DNA of 64,000 nt from Xanthomonas campestris pv. badrii (GTDB taxonomy: Bacteria > Pseudomonadota > Gammaproteobacteria > Xanthomonadales > Xanthomonadaceae). Under the pieces are notes generated by a model. That model ran no database searches. It worked only from the letters and a program-made list of their open reading frames with translations, and was not told the origin of the DNA. The stretch spans positions 2,294,001 through 2,358,000 of the forward strand of contig NZ_CP051651.1 in assembly GCF_012848175.1 (NCBI RefSeq). Reading direction: 5' to 3'. The number at the start of each line of letters is the position of its first letter. Position 1 is the first letter of the stretch. The position numbers and the translations under genes were made by a program. Below are positions 42,543-51,749 of this stretch, one piece after another.

Positions 42543-44033
42543 TCACCGCGTTTCCTGCGGCGCCTCGCTCCAGCCCAGCCCCAGGCTCTTCTGCAAGGCC
42601 ACGTAGTTCACCAGCAGCTGCACCTGCGCCTGCGCGGCGGCGTCCTGCGCGGAGAGCTGCTGGCGCTGCACATCCAGCAGGTCGATCGACGAGGTGGCGC
42701 CGGCATCGCGGCGTTGCTGCATCAGCCCGGCCGAGCGCGTGGCCGAGGCTTCGGCCTGGCGCGCCACCACCAGCTGCTTGCGCGCCGAGCCGAAACGCGA
42801 CAGCGCCGCATTGGCATCCTGCAAGGCACCCAGCACCGCCGCCTCGTAGGCCGCCTCGCGGCCGGCGTTGCCGGCGCGCGCCTGATCCACTTGCGCACGG
42901 GTCTTGCCGAAATCGAAGATCGACCAGCGCAGCATCGGCACCGCCAGCGTGGTCAACGCATCGGAATTGAAATCGCTGGGTGAGCCGGCCACCCAGCTCA
43001 GGCCGCCCAGCAGACTCACCTGCGGGAAATAACCGTTCAGCGCCTCGCCGATCTGCGCACTGGAGGCAGCCAGCTCGCGCTCGGCCTTGCGCACGTCCGG
43101 GCGACGGCGGATCAGTGCGCCGGCATCGTCCACGCGCACCTGGGTGGGCAGCATCGGCAACGGCTGGGCCGTGCTCAACTGGGCGTCCAGCGCGCCGGGC
43201 TCGCGCCCGACCATCAGCGCCAGCTGGTCCTGCGCTTCCTGCGCCTGCATCTCCAGCGGCAGGCGTTGCGCCTGCTGCTGCTGGACCTGGGTGGCGATCT
43301 GTTCGACCTGCAGGTCCGACGCGGCACCCTGGCTCCGGCGTTGCTGCACCAGCTGCAGCGATTGGCGGATCTTGTCCAGATTGGCATCGGCGATCGCCAG
43401 CCGCGCCTGCAAGCCGCGGTAGTTGAGGTACACCTGCCCGACTTCGGCGGCCAGTTGCACCTGTGCGTCGGCCAATTCGGCCTCGGACGCCTGTGCCTGG
43501 GCCAGCGCACCTTCGGCGGCACGACGCCGACGGCCGAAGACATCCAGCTCCCAGCTGGCGTCGAAGCCGGCGCTGTAGATCTCGGTCTTTTCCAGATCCA
43601 GCGCCTGGCTGCCTTGCGCGGGCGGCTGGCCCTGCTGACCGTTCTGCAGCCCGCCCAGGGTGTCCACGATGGTCTGCGGCGGCTCGGCGTACGCGTACAC
43701 CGCACTGGCATTGAGCTTGGGCAGGCGCTCGGCGCGGCGCTGGCGAGCCAGGGCGCGATTGGCCTGCAGGCGTGCCTGCGCGGCGCGCAGGTTGGGGCTG
43801 TCGGCCAGCGCCTGGGTCACCAGCTGGGTCAGGGTCGGGTCGTGCAGCTCCTCCCACCAGTGGTTCAACGGTGCGGCGGCCACCACCTCGGCGCCGCTGG
43901 CGCGATGCAGCGCCGGGGCCTGCATGGCCGCATCGGCCACCGGCGGGGCCTTGGTGTAGTTGGGGCCGAGCATGCAGCCGCCGAGCACGAGGGCGCTCAA
44001 CGCCGCGGCCAGCGGCATGCGGAGCAGGCGCAT
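42543..44033 (-). CDS. Outer-membrane efflux lipoprotein (NodT/OprM family)
   Basis: 496 aa from ATG at 44033, 4 bp after the transporter stop. A lipoprotein signal ends in VLGGC, then MLGPNYTKAPP, the typical start of RND/EmrAB-type outer-membrane factors. Two internal repeats (DPTLTQLVTQALADSPNLRAA and the DVRKAERELAASSAQIGEA block) form the TolC-like barrel/tunnel. It should complete a tripartite pump with the next two genes upstream. Confidence 0.93.
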   Translation of the reverse strand: MRLLRMPLAAALSALVLGGCMLGPNYTKAPPVADAAMQAPALHRASGAEVVAAAPLNHWWEELHDPTLTQLVTQALADSPNLRAAQARLQANRALARQRRAERLPKLNASAVYAYAEPPQTIVDTLGGLQNGQQGQPPAQGSQALDLEKTEIYSAGFDASWELDVFGRRRRAAEGALAQAQASEAELADAQVQLAAEVGQVYLNYRGLQARLAIADANLDKIRQSLQLVQQRRSQGAASDLQVEQIATQVQQQQAQRLPLEMQAQEAQDQLALMVGREPGALDAQLSTAQPLPMLPTQVRVDDAGALIRRRPDVRKAERELAASSAQIGEALNGYFPQVSLLGGLSWVAGSPSDFNSDALTTLAVPMLRWSIFDFGKTRAQVDQARAGNAGREAAYEAAVLGALQDANAALSRFGSARKQLVVARQAEASATRSAGLMQQRRDAGATSSIDLLDVQRQQLSAQDAAAQAQVQLLVNYVALQKSLGLGWSEAPQETR

Positions 44034-44037
44034 GGAA

Positions 44038-45624
44038 TCAATGCATCGCAAGGTGCGTCCCCTTGGGTAACGGCTTGAGCAAAAAGGCCAGCGGGATCGT
44101 GCACACCACGATCATGCCGAAGATCCAGAACAGGTCGCTGTAGGTCATCACCAGCGCCTGCTGTTGCACCACCCGCGCGAACTGCGCTATCGAGCGCATC
44201 GCCGCCTCGCCCCCCGCGCTGCCCTGCATCTGCGCGCTCAGACCGGCCAGCGCCTCCTGCGCACGCGGGGCGTTGGCGGTGATCGAGCTGCCGATGGTTT
44301 CGGTGTGGAAGGTCATGCGCCGCTCCTGGAAGGTGGAGATCAGCGCCAGGCCGACCGAACCGCCCAGGTTGCGGCCGGCATTGAACAGGCCCGAGGCATC
44401 GCCGGCCAGTTCCGGCGGCACCGAGGAAATGGCCGCCTGGTTGAGCGACATCATCGCCAGCGCCAAGCCGCAGCCCTGCAGCAGCTGCCCGGCGACGAAA
44501 TGCATGCCCACCGTGTCGGCGGTCAGCGACAGGTTGACGAAGCAGGCGGCGGCAAAGCACAGCAGGCCGGCGATCACCAGGATGCGCACGTCCACCACGT
44601 CGAGCAGCTTGGGCATCATCGGCATCAGCAGCACGGTGGGCAGCCCGGACAGCAGCAGCACATAGCCGGCCTGCTCGGTGTTGTAGCCGGAGATCACCGC
44701 CAGGAACTGCGGAATCATGTACATCACGCCGAACAGGATCATGCCCACCGCCATGATCATGATGAACACCGCGCCGAAGCTGCGATGCAGCAGCAGCGAC
44801 AGGTGGATGACCGGTGCGCGCTTGCGGAACTGGCCAACGATCAACGCGATGAAACCGCTGAGGGCGATCACGCTCAGCGTGTTGATCTCGCTGGACTCGA
44901 ACCAGCGCTCGCGCTGGCCTTCCTCCAGCACCACGGTGAGCCCGCCCAGCCCGGCGGTGAGGCCGTAGATGCCCAGCCAGTCGGCATCGAGCAGGCCGGC
45001 CCAGTTGCCCTTCTCATGCTCCAGCCCCAGCAGCAGCAGCGCCACCAGGCCCACGCAGATCGGCACGTTGATGAAGAAGGCGTAGTGCCAGCTGACGTTT
45101 TCGGTTAGCCAGCCGCCCAGCAGCGGGCCGATCACCGGCCCCATGATCACGGTCATGCCGAACAGCGCGGTGCCCGTGGTCTGCTGGCTGGGCGGCAGCC
45201 GGGTGGCCACGATGGTCAGCGCGGTGGGAATCAACGCGCCGCCGGCCAGGCCCTGGCCGACACGGCCGATGATCATCATCGGCAACGAGGTCGACAGGCC
45301 GCACACCACCGAGAAGGCGGTGAACATCACCGCACAGATCAGCAGGAAGTTGCGCAGGCCCAGCGTGCGCACGAACCAGCCGGTGAGCGGGATCATGATG
45401 ATCTCGGCCACCAGGTAGGCGGTGGAGATCCAGGTGCCTTCGGTGCCGCTGGCGCCGACCTCGCCCTGGATGGTGGGCAGCGCGGCGTTGACGATGGAGA
45501 TGTCCAGCGTGGCCATGAACGAGCCGATGGTGCCGGCCAGCACCGCCAGCCATGCGCCCGGGCTGGCCTTCTCGCGGCCTGCGCTGCCGCCGGCGCTCTG
45601 GCCGGTGGCGGCCGCTGCGCTCAT
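44038..45624 (-). CDS. EmrB-type DHA2 (14-helix) multidrug efflux transporter
   Basis: 528 aa from ATG at 45624, overlapping the membrane-fusion gene by 4 bp. Fourteen predicted helices and the DHA2 signatures FMATLDISIVNAALPTI (motif D1), GRVGQGLAGGALIPTA (motif B/C region) and FGMTVIMGPVIGPLLGGWL (motif C) are visible. It is a proton-driven exporter of hydrophobic compounds in the EmrB/FarB/VceB group. The pump's substrates are not deducible. With EmrA- and OprM-like partners it forms a complete tripartite system. Confidence 0.95.
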   Translation of the reverse strand: MSAAAATGQSAGGSAGREKASPGAWLAVLAGTIGSFMATLDISIVNAALPTIQGEVGASGTEGTWISTAYLVAEIIMIPLTGWFVRTLGLRNFLLICAVMFTAFSVVCGLSTSLPMMIIGRVGQGLAGGALIPTALTIVATRLPPSQQTTGTALFGMTVIMGPVIGPLLGGWLTENVSWHYAFFINVPICVGLVALLLLGLEHEKGNWAGLLDADWLGIYGLTAGLGGLTVVLEEGQRERWFESSEINTLSVIALSGFIALIVGQFRKRAPVIHLSLLLHRSFGAVFIMIMAVGMILFGVMYMIPQFLAVISGYNTEQAGYVLLLSGLPTVLLMPMMPKLLDVVDVRILVIAGLLCFAAACFVNLSLTADTVGMHFVAGQLLQGCGLALAMMSLNQAAISSVPPELAGDASGLFNAGRNLGGSVGLALISTFQERRMTFHTETIGSSITANAPRAQEALAGLSAQMQGSAGGEAAMRSIAQFARVVQQQALVMTYSDLFWIFGMIVVCTIPLAFLLKPLPKGTHLAMH

Positions 45625-46856
45625 CGCGCGCGCTCCTGCTCCTGCACGCGGTCGGATTCTTCTTCGGCGCGTTGCTTGGCGTCCTTGGCCGAGCGGGTAT
45701 CCACGGTCACTTCCACCGACATGCCCGGCACCAGCACCTTGCGCGCCTCCTCGCCGGCCAGCACGCGGATGCGCACCGGCACGCGCTGCACCACCTTGGT
45801 GAAGTTGCCGGTGGCGTTTTCCGGCGGCAATAGCGCGAACTGCGAGCCGGTACCCGGCGACAGGCTTTCGACCTTGCCATGCAGTTTCACGCCCGACAGC
45901 GCGTCCACCTCGATCTCGGCCGGCTGGCCGGGGCGCATCAGGCCGACCTGGGTTTCCTTGAAATTGGCGACCAGGTACAGCGATTGCTGCGGCACGATGG
46001 TCATGGTGCGGGTGCCTGCGGCGAGGAACTGCCCTTCCTGCACGGTCTTGTCGCCGACCCGGCCGTGGATACGGCTGGTCAGGCGGGTGTCTTCCACCGT
46101 CACGCGTGCCTGGTCGACATCGGCAGTGGCCTGCTTCAGGCCGGCCTGGGCCTGTTCAAGCTGTGCGCGGCTGGCCTGGATCTGGCTTTGCGCCCCGATG
46201 GCCTGCGCCTGTGCGGCGTCGTACTGGGCACGGGCGCGGGCCAGTTCGTGCTGCAGGCTTTCCTGGTGCTCGTGGGTGTCGGCGCCGGAGGCCGCCAGCG
46301 GCGCAAAGCGCTTCACTTCGGCCCGGGCAAAGGCGAGGCTGGCCGCGGCCGAGGTCACCTGGGTCCGCGCCTGCACCAGCGCCGCTTCCTGGCCGGCCAC
46401 ATTGGCAGTGGCGGCCACGATGTCGGCCTGGCGTGCGGCAATGGCTGCCTCGGCCTGCTGCAGGGTGGCCTGGTAGGTGCGGTCATCGATCTGCAGCAGC
46501 GGCTGGCCGGCGTCCACGACCTGGTTGTCGCCCACCAGCACCTTGGTCACATAGCCGCTGACGCGCGGCGCCACTGCCACCGAATCGGCCTGCAGGTAGG
46601 CGTTATTGGTGTCCTGCATGTAGCGGCCCTTGACCAGGTAATAGGCCAGCCAGACCACCAGCAGCACCAGCACCAGCACGCCCACCAGGATCAGGGTCCA
46701 CTTGACCTTGGGATTGTTCAGCGGCGACGGCTTGGGTGGCTGCTGGGCCGCATCGCCCAGGGCATCGGCGGACGAATCGCCGCCATCAGTGGACGGGTGG
46801 TCTTGGTTGCTCAAAGGAGGCGTCCTGTGTGTCGTGGGCGAGGCGCGCGATGGCAT
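45621..46856 (-). CDS. EmrA-type membrane fusion protein
   Basis: 411 aa from ATG at 46856; a TTG at 46814 (LSNQDHPSTD) is an alternative start. A flexible Pro/Ser-rich N-terminus precedes one membrane helix (WTLILVGVLVLVLLVVWLAYYL). The periplasmic part has the lipoyl half-motifs (YLQADSVAVAPRVSGYV, TSRIHGRVGDKTVQEGQFL), a long alpha-hairpin rich in AQAQA, and a beta-barrel domain (VANFKETQVGLMRPGQPAEIEVDAL). First gene of the efflux operon. No dedicated regulator gene is adjacent. Confidence 0.93.
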   Translation of the reverse strand: MPSRASPTTHRTPPLSNQDHPSTDGGDSSADALGDAAQQPPKPSPLNNPKVKWTLILVGVLVLVLLVVWLAYYLVKGRYMQDTNNAYLQADSVAVAPRVSGYVTKVLVGDNQVVDAGQPLLQIDDRTYQATLQQAEAAIAARQADIVAATANVAGQEAALVQARTQVTSAAASLAFARAEVKRFAPLAASGADTHEHQESLQHELARARAQYDAAQAQAIGAQSQIQASRAQLEQAQAGLKQATADVDQARVTVEDTRLTSRIHGRVGDKTVQEGQFLAAGTRTMTIVPQQSLYLVANFKETQVGLMRPGQPAEIEVDALSGVKLHGKVESLSPGTGSQFALLPPENATGNFTKVVQRVPVRIRVLAGEEARKVLVPGMSVEVTVDTRSAKDAKQRAEEESDRVQEQERAR

Positions 46857-47258
46857 GCCGCTATAGCGGCGCCAGCATGCGCGGCGAAACCATACAATTA
46901 TTTGAACCCGCCAGTACAGATTGTGTGAATGCGTCTGGTCAGGCGCCGCTGGGCGTGCACGGGCCCGTGCGCTGAGCGGTTGGCCACGCACGCCGCGCCA
47001 GCAGGCACGCGACCACGGGACGGTGCCGTACCAGCCGCATGCAGCTGCGACCAGGTCTGCAGTGTTCGCGACCAAGATGGGTTTTTATGGGAACGCGGCG
47101 GCCTGCGCCGCGTCGGTGCGTGGCGCGTAGACCTTGGAGCGGCCCGCAATCCATTGCGGGCGGTGGTCAGGCGGGTGTGGACGGCGGGCAGGAATCCGGA
47201 GTGCGGTTTCCGAGCACCGGCCTCGCCCGTTCGGAAGCCGCACAGGCGTGCGCTGCAG
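46857..47258. other. Intergenic region between potF and the efflux operon
   Basis: 402 bp, same-strand neighbours. An AT-rich stretch at 46886-46930 (containing ACAATTATTTGAA) is the likely efflux promoter area. A perfect hairpin at 47143-47160 and a TTCCGAGCACCGGC motif shared with the potH element (47208-47221) lie nearer potF. No gene supported. Confidence 0.45.
47143..47160 (-). terminator. Hairpin downstream of potF
   Basis: CCCGCAAT / ATTGCGGG, perfect 8-bp stem with a 2-base centre, about 100 bp past the potF stop. No T-run, so terminator function is uncertain. Confidence 0.35.
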
Positions 47259-48374
47259 TCAGCGGCCGGTCTTGATCTCGGTCCACAGCCGCGTGTACAG
47301 GCGGTCCACGTCCGGCGGATTGATCGCGTAGGTAAACATCTTGGCGGTCACTTCCGGCGGCGGATAGATGGTGGGGTCGTTGCGGATCGCCGCATCCACC
47401 AACGGCGTGGCGGTACGCACCGGGTTGGCGTAGTGGATGAAGTTGGTATTGGCCGCGGCCACCTCGGGCTTCAATAGATAATTGATGAAGGCATAGGCGT
47501 TGTCCGGATGCCTGGCGTCCTTGGGAATGGCCAGCATGTCGAACCATTGCGGCGCGCCTTCCTTCGGGATCGCGTAGGCCACCTTGATATTGTTGCCGGC
47601 TTCCACCGCGCGATCGCGCGCCTGGATGATGTCGCCCGACCAGCCCACCGCCAGGCAGGTATTGCCGTTGGCCAGCGAGGTCACGTACTGGCTGGAATGG
47701 AAATTCTGCACATACGGGCGGATGGCCTTGATCAGCGCGGCAGCCTTTTCGATCTCGGCCGGCACCGTGCTGTGCGGGTCCAGGCCCAGGTAGTTCAGGG
47801 CGATCGGAATCATGTCCGAGGGCGTGTCCAGGATGGTCACGCCGCAGTCCTTGAGCTTGGAAAGATTCTCCGGCTTGAACACCAGGTCCCAGCTGTTGGC
47901 GACCTCGGTGCTGCCGAAGATCGCCTTGAGCTTGTCGACGTTGTAGCCGATGCCGGTGGTGCCGATCATGTACGGCACGCCATAGGCATTGCCCGGGTCC
48001 TGCGCGGCGATGCGGCGCATCACGTCCGGATCCAGATTGGCCAGGTTGGGGATCTTGCTCTTGTCCAGCGGCAGGAACACGCCGGCCTGGATCTGGCGGC
48101 CGAAGAAATTGAGCGTGGGCACCACCACGTCGTAATCGCTGCCACCGGCCAGCAACTTGGTTTCCACCATCTCGTCGCTGTCGAACACGTCGTAGGTGAC
48201 CTTGATGCCGGTGTTCTTCTCGAATGCCGGGATGGTGTCTTCGGCGATGTAGTCGGAGTAGTTGTAGACGTTGAGTACCTTGGCCTGCGCGTCGGCTTTG
48301 CCCGGGGCGCCACCGCCGCCACAGCCGGACAACAGGGTGATGGACAACGTCAGTGCGAGCAGTCGCAGCGTCAT
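47259..48374 (-). CDS. potF: Putrescine-binding lipoprotein PotF
   Basis: 371 aa from ATG at 48374. The signal ends in the lipobox LSGC, so unlike the soluble enterobacterial PotF it is membrane-anchored. The polyamine-binding fold is clear: LNVYNYSDYIAEDTIPAFEKN, YDVFDSDEMVETKLLAGGSDYDVVVP, WSGDIIQARDRA and CLAVGW. W and D/E residues in these blocks line the polyamine pocket in PotF/PotD. It is separated from potGHI by the efflux operon but has the same orientation. Confidence 0.93.
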   Translation of the reverse strand: MTLRLLALTLSITLLSGCGGGGAPGKADAQAKVLNVYNYSDYIAEDTIPAFEKNTGIKVTYDVFDSDEMVETKLLAGGSDYDVVVPTLNFFGRQIQAGVFLPLDKSKIPNLANLDPDVMRRIAAQDPGNAYGVPYMIGTTGIGYNVDKLKAIFGSTEVANSWDLVFKPENLSKLKDCGVTILDTPSDMIPIALNYLGLDPHSTVPAEIEKAAALIKAIRPYVQNFHSSQYVTSLANGNTCLAVGWSGDIIQARDRAVEAGNNIKVAYAIPKEGAPQWFDMLAIPKDARHPDNAYAFINYLLKPEVAAANTNFIHYANPVRTATPLVDAAIRNDPTIYPPPEVTAKMFTYAINPPDVDRLYTRLWTEIKTGR

Positions 48375-48637
48375 GTGGGTCTCCAGCGCGATGGGGGCGG
48401 CCCGGCGCGGGGCCGGTCTGCCGCCAGACTACCCACCGTGCCCAGGTTTGCCCAGCGGGGCCGGCCGGGAGGTGCGCTGACCATGCACCGGGCAGCAGGC
48501 TGGCCGCCCGCAGGCGCGTTCGCAGCGACCGATGCCATGCCGCCGATCGGCAGGCCAGACCCTGCACTGCCGTGGCAGCGGACGCAGGATGCTCCTGCAG
48601 CGAGTGCTGCCGCGCCGGCGATGTGTCGCTGTCGCGC

Positions 48638-50017
48638 CTACCTGCCCAGCGCGTGCGCGGTGTCGTCCAGCGCGCCCCAGGCCTTGTCGAACAGCTCGTC
48701 CACCTGGGCGCGGGTGATGATCAGCGGCGGCGACAGCAGCATCGCGTCGTAGGTGGCGCGCAGGATCAGCCCGCGTTGCAGCGCGAAATCACGGCAGAGC
48801 GCACCGACCCGCCCGCGTCCGGGGAAATACCTGCCGCGCTGACGCTTGTCCGGCACCAATTCCAGCGCACCGACCAGCCCGGCGATGCGCGCCTCGCCCA
48901 CCAACCGATGCTCGCCCAGCTCGGCCCAGCGCTGCGCCAGATACGGCGCGATCTGCGTGCGCGCGGTGTCCACGATGCCCTCGTCCTGCAGCAGGCGCAG
49001 ATTCTCCAGCGCCACCGCCGCGCACACCGGGTGCCCGGCATAGGTACCGCCATGTGCCAGCTCGCCGCCCTGCCGCTTGAGCACCCCGGCCACGCGATCG
49101 CTGAACATCGCCGCCGCCAGCGGGATATAGCCGGAGGTGATGCCCTTGGCCAGCGTCATCACATCCGGCTGAAACCCGAAATACTCGGCTCCGAACCACG
49201 GCCCGGTGCGCCCGAACCCGCAGATCACTTCATCGGCCACCAGCAACACGTCGTAGTGCCGGCAAATGCGCTCGATCTCCGGCCAGTAGCTGCGCGGCGG
49301 GATATAGACACCGATCGCGCCCATGATGGGCTCGCCGATGAAGGCAGCCACGTTTTCCGGCCCGAGTTCGAGAATCTTCGCTTCCAGCCGGCGCGCCGCC
49401 AGCAGGCCGTAGTCCTCCGGATCCATGTCGCCGCCATCGCCGAAGTGATACGGCGGTGCGATATGCACGATGCCCGGGATCGGCAAGCATCCTTGCTTGT
49501 GCATGCCCTGCATTCCGCCCAGGCTGGCGCCGGCCATGGTGGTGCCGTGGTAGCCATCGTGGCGACCGATGAACACCTGCTTCTGCGGCTGCCCCTGCAC
49601 CGCCCAGAAATGCCGCACCAGGCGCAGGATGGTGTCGTTGGCCTCCGACCCGGAGTTGGCGAAGAACGCATGGTTCAGATCGCCCGGCGTGAGTTCCGCC
49701 AGCTTGGCGGCCAACTGGATGGTGGGCTCGGTGGTGCACTGGAAGAAGCTGTTGTAGTACGCCAGTTGCTCCATCTGCCGCGCCGCGGCCCGGGCCAGCT
49801 CGCTGCGCCCGTAGCCCACATTGACGCACCACAACCCGCCAAACGCATCCAGCAACTTGTTGCCGTCGGCATCCCACACATACACGCCCTCACCGCGCGT
49901 CAGGATCCGGGTGCCCTTGTGCGCCAACGCCGCGTTGTCGTTGAACGGATGCAGATGATGCGCAGCATCGAGTTGCTGCAACGACTTGAGCACAGAAGAA
50001 TCCACGACCTGCTCCAC
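48638..50017 (-). CDS. spuC: Putrescine:pyruvate-type class III aminotransferase
   Basis: 459 aa from GTG at 50017. A PLP enzyme of the omega-aminotransferase group. Signatures are NSGSEANDTILRL, HDGYHGTTMAGASLGG, the PLP-binding aspartate in VADEVICGFGRTG, and the Schiff-base lysine in LAKGITSGY. N-terminal HHLHPFNDNAALAHKGTRIL matches SpuC/PatA-like putrescine transaminases. It would convert putrescine to 4-aminobutanal, bypassing gamma-glutamylation. It sits between potF and puuA on the same strand. Some members use other diamines or GABA. Confidence 0.88.
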   Translation of the reverse strand: MEQVVDSSVLKSLQQLDAAHHLHPFNDNAALAHKGTRILTRGEGVYVWDADGNKLLDAFGGLWCVNVGYGRSELARAAARQMEQLAYYNSFFQCTTEPTIQLAAKLAELTPGDLNHAFFANSGSEANDTILRLVRHFWAVQGQPQKQVFIGRHDGYHGTTMAGASLGGMQGMHKQGCLPIPGIVHIAPPYHFGDGGDMDPEDYGLLAARRLEAKILELGPENVAAFIGEPIMGAIGVYIPPRSYWPEIERICRHYDVLLVADEVICGFGRTGPWFGAEYFGFQPDVMTLAKGITSGYIPLAAAMFSDRVAGVLKRQGGELAHGGTYAGHPVCAAVALENLRLLQDEGIVDTARTQIAPYLAQRWAELGEHRLVGEARIAGLVGALELVPDKRQRGRYFPGRGRVGALCRDFALQRGLILRATYDAMLLSPPLIITRAQVDELFDKAWGALDDTAHALGR

Positions 50018-50145
50018 GCCTCAGGAACCAAGAGCATACCCAGACCCTGTGGCCGGACCGTGGACGGCTGTGCAAATCGCGCCGCCACGCCCTTGCACGC
50101 CCGACAGGCAGGTGGGCCGCAAGAACTTGCGCTGCCGCCGACAGC

Positions 50146-50190
50146 GCCCTCATCCGCCCTTCGGGCACCTTCTCCCGATGGGAGAAGGGA
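50146..50190. repeat. Xanthomonad double-hairpin intergenic repeat (copy 3)
   Basis: CCCTCATCC then GCCCTTCGGGC and CTTCTCCCGATGGGAGAAG; near-identical to copies 2 and 4. Confidence 0.75.
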
Positions 50191-50286
50191 AATGCCCGGC
50201 AAACGTGGAAGCTCTACTTTAAATTTGAATCCCCAAAACTACGTAAGCACACAAACCACGCCACGCTTCAATACCACTCGACACCG

Positions 50287-50332
50287 TACCCTCAGCCGCC
50301 CTTCGGGCACCTTCTCCCGATGGGAGAAGGGA
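50287..50332. repeat. Xanthomonad double-hairpin intergenic repeat (copy 4)
   Basis: TACCCTCAGCC then GCCCTTCGGGC and CTTCTCCCGATGGGAGAAG, about 25 bp past the puuA stop; may serve as its terminator. Confidence 0.75.
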
Positions 50333-50357
50333 CGTGCAGCAATACTCATTCGGATGC

Positions 50358-51743
50358 TCACACGTTCAACAACAGGAACTCCCGCTCCCACGAGCTGATC
50401 ACCCGGAAAAACGTCTCATATTCTTTCCGCTTCACCGAGATATAGGCCCGCACAAACCGCGCGCCCAACATCTCCTGCAATGCCTCGCATCCCTCCAACC
50501 CATCCAGCGCCTCTCCCAACGAGCGCGGCAGATCGTAGCCCTGCTCCTTGCCATTGCTGCTGATGGGCGCGGTTGGTTCGAGCTTTTCGCGGATACCCAA
50601 CAACCCGCAGGCCAAGGTCGCCGCCATCGCCAGATACGGGTTGGCGTCGGAGCCGGCGAAGCGACTTTCCACCCGCATGTTCTGCGGCGCATCGATCGGC
50701 ACCCGCAGCCCGCAGGTACGGTTGTCGAAGCCCCACAGCACATTGCTTGGCGACACCTCGCCGAACATCAGCCGCCGGTACGAATTGACGTTGGGTGCCA
50801 GCAGCCCCATGGCCATTGGAATGTAGTTCTGCAGCCCGCCCAGATAATGCGCGAAGGTATCGCTGAACCCGCCTTCGCGCTTACCACTGAACACATTCTT
50901 GCCGGTGCCCGCGTGCAACAGGCTCTGGTGGATGTGCATCGCGCTGCCCGGCTCGGTTTCCATGGGTTTTGCCAGGAAGGTGGCATACACGCCGTGGCGC
51001 AATGCGGCCTCGCGCATGGTGCGTTTGAACAGGAACACCTGGTCGGCGCGCGACAAGGCATCGGCGTGGGTGAAATTGACTTCCAGCTGCGCGGCGCCCG
51101 ATTCGTGGATCAAGGTGTCCACGTCCAGTTCCATTGCATCGCAGTAGTCGTACATCAGGTCCAGGATCGGGTCGAACTCGTTGACCGCATCGATGGAATA
51201 CGACTGCCGCGCGGTTTCCGGGCGGCCGGAGCGGCCGGCCGGCGGCAGCAGCGGGAAATCCGGGTCGGTGTTCTTCTGCACCAGGAAGAATTCCAGCTCC
51301 GGCGCCACCACCGGCTGCAGCTTGGCCTGCGCATAGGCCTCGAGCACGCGACGCAATACGTTGCGCGGCGCCAGTTCGTGCGGCTGGCCATCCTTGGTAT
51401 AGCAGTCGTGGATGACCTGCGCGGTGGGGTCGGTGGCCCACGGCACCATGCGCACGGTGGAGGCATCCGGGCGCAGATGCATGTCCGAATCCGATGGCGA
51501 GGTCAGCGCGTAGTAGTCGTCGGGAAAGTCGCCGGTGACGGTGGTGGCGAAGATGCCTTCCGGCAGTCGCGTGCCGTAGTCGTGCGAGAACTTGTCGGCC
51601 GGAATGATCTTGCCGCGCGCATTGCCGGTGATGTCCGGCACCAGGCATTCCACCTCGGTGATGTGGCGGTCCTTGAGCCAGCGGCGCAAGGCGCTCTCCG
51701 GCTGTTTGGGCGTGGCGATGCGCGAACGTTGACGAAGCGACAT
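50358..51743 (-). CDS. puuA: Glutamine-synthetase-family gamma-glutamylputrescine synthetase
   Basis: 461 aa from ATG at 51743. It has the GS fold: VECLVPDITGNARGKIIP, PELEFFLV (metal glutamates), ESGAAQLEVNF, GSAMHIHQSLL (ATP/metal His), NSYRRLMFGEVSPSN and the substrate arginines in GFDNRTCGLRVP. The N-terminal beta-grasp is short, as in PuuA-type enzymes, and no adenylylation-loop Tyr pattern is evident. It should ligate glutamate to putrescine. It lies 6 bp after puuD in the same operon. A second GS-family gene lies divergently beyond puuD. Confidence 0.9.
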   Translation of the reverse strand: MSLRQRSRIATPKQPESALRRWLKDRHITEVECLVPDITGNARGKIIPADKFSHDYGTRLPEGIFATTVTGDFPDDYYALTSPSDSDMHLRPDASTVRMVPWATDPTAQVIHDCYTKDGQPHELAPRNVLRRVLEAYAQAKLQPVVAPELEFFLVQKNTDPDFPLLPPAGRSGRPETARQSYSIDAVNEFDPILDLMYDYCDAMELDVDTLIHESGAAQLEVNFTHADALSRADQVFLFKRTMREAALRHGVYATFLAKPMETEPGSAMHIHQSLLHAGTGKNVFSGKREGGFSDTFAHYLGGLQNYIPMAMGLLAPNVNSYRRLMFGEVSPSNVLWGFDNRTCGLRVPIDAPQNMRVESRFAGSDANPYLAMAATLACGLLGIREKLEPTAPISSNGKEQGYDLPRSLGEALDGLEGCEALQEMLGARFVRAYISVKRKEYETFFRVISSWEREFLLLNV

Positions 51744-51749
51744 ACAACC

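Larger units (their letters stand above)
50018..50357. other. Repeat-bearing gap between spuC and puuA
   Basis: 340 bp containing two direct copies of the double-hairpin repeat (50146-50190 and 50287-50332) with an AT-rich spacer between them (TTTAAATTTGAAT at about 50218). The spuC promoter is expected here. No gene seen. Confidence 0.6.

Noticed and set aside
46921..47275. Several short open frames between potF and the efflux operon, looked at as a missing regulator
   Set aside because: None has a helix-turn-helix pattern or a ribosome site; their compositions are Arg/Ala-rich as expected of non-coding GC-rich DNA.
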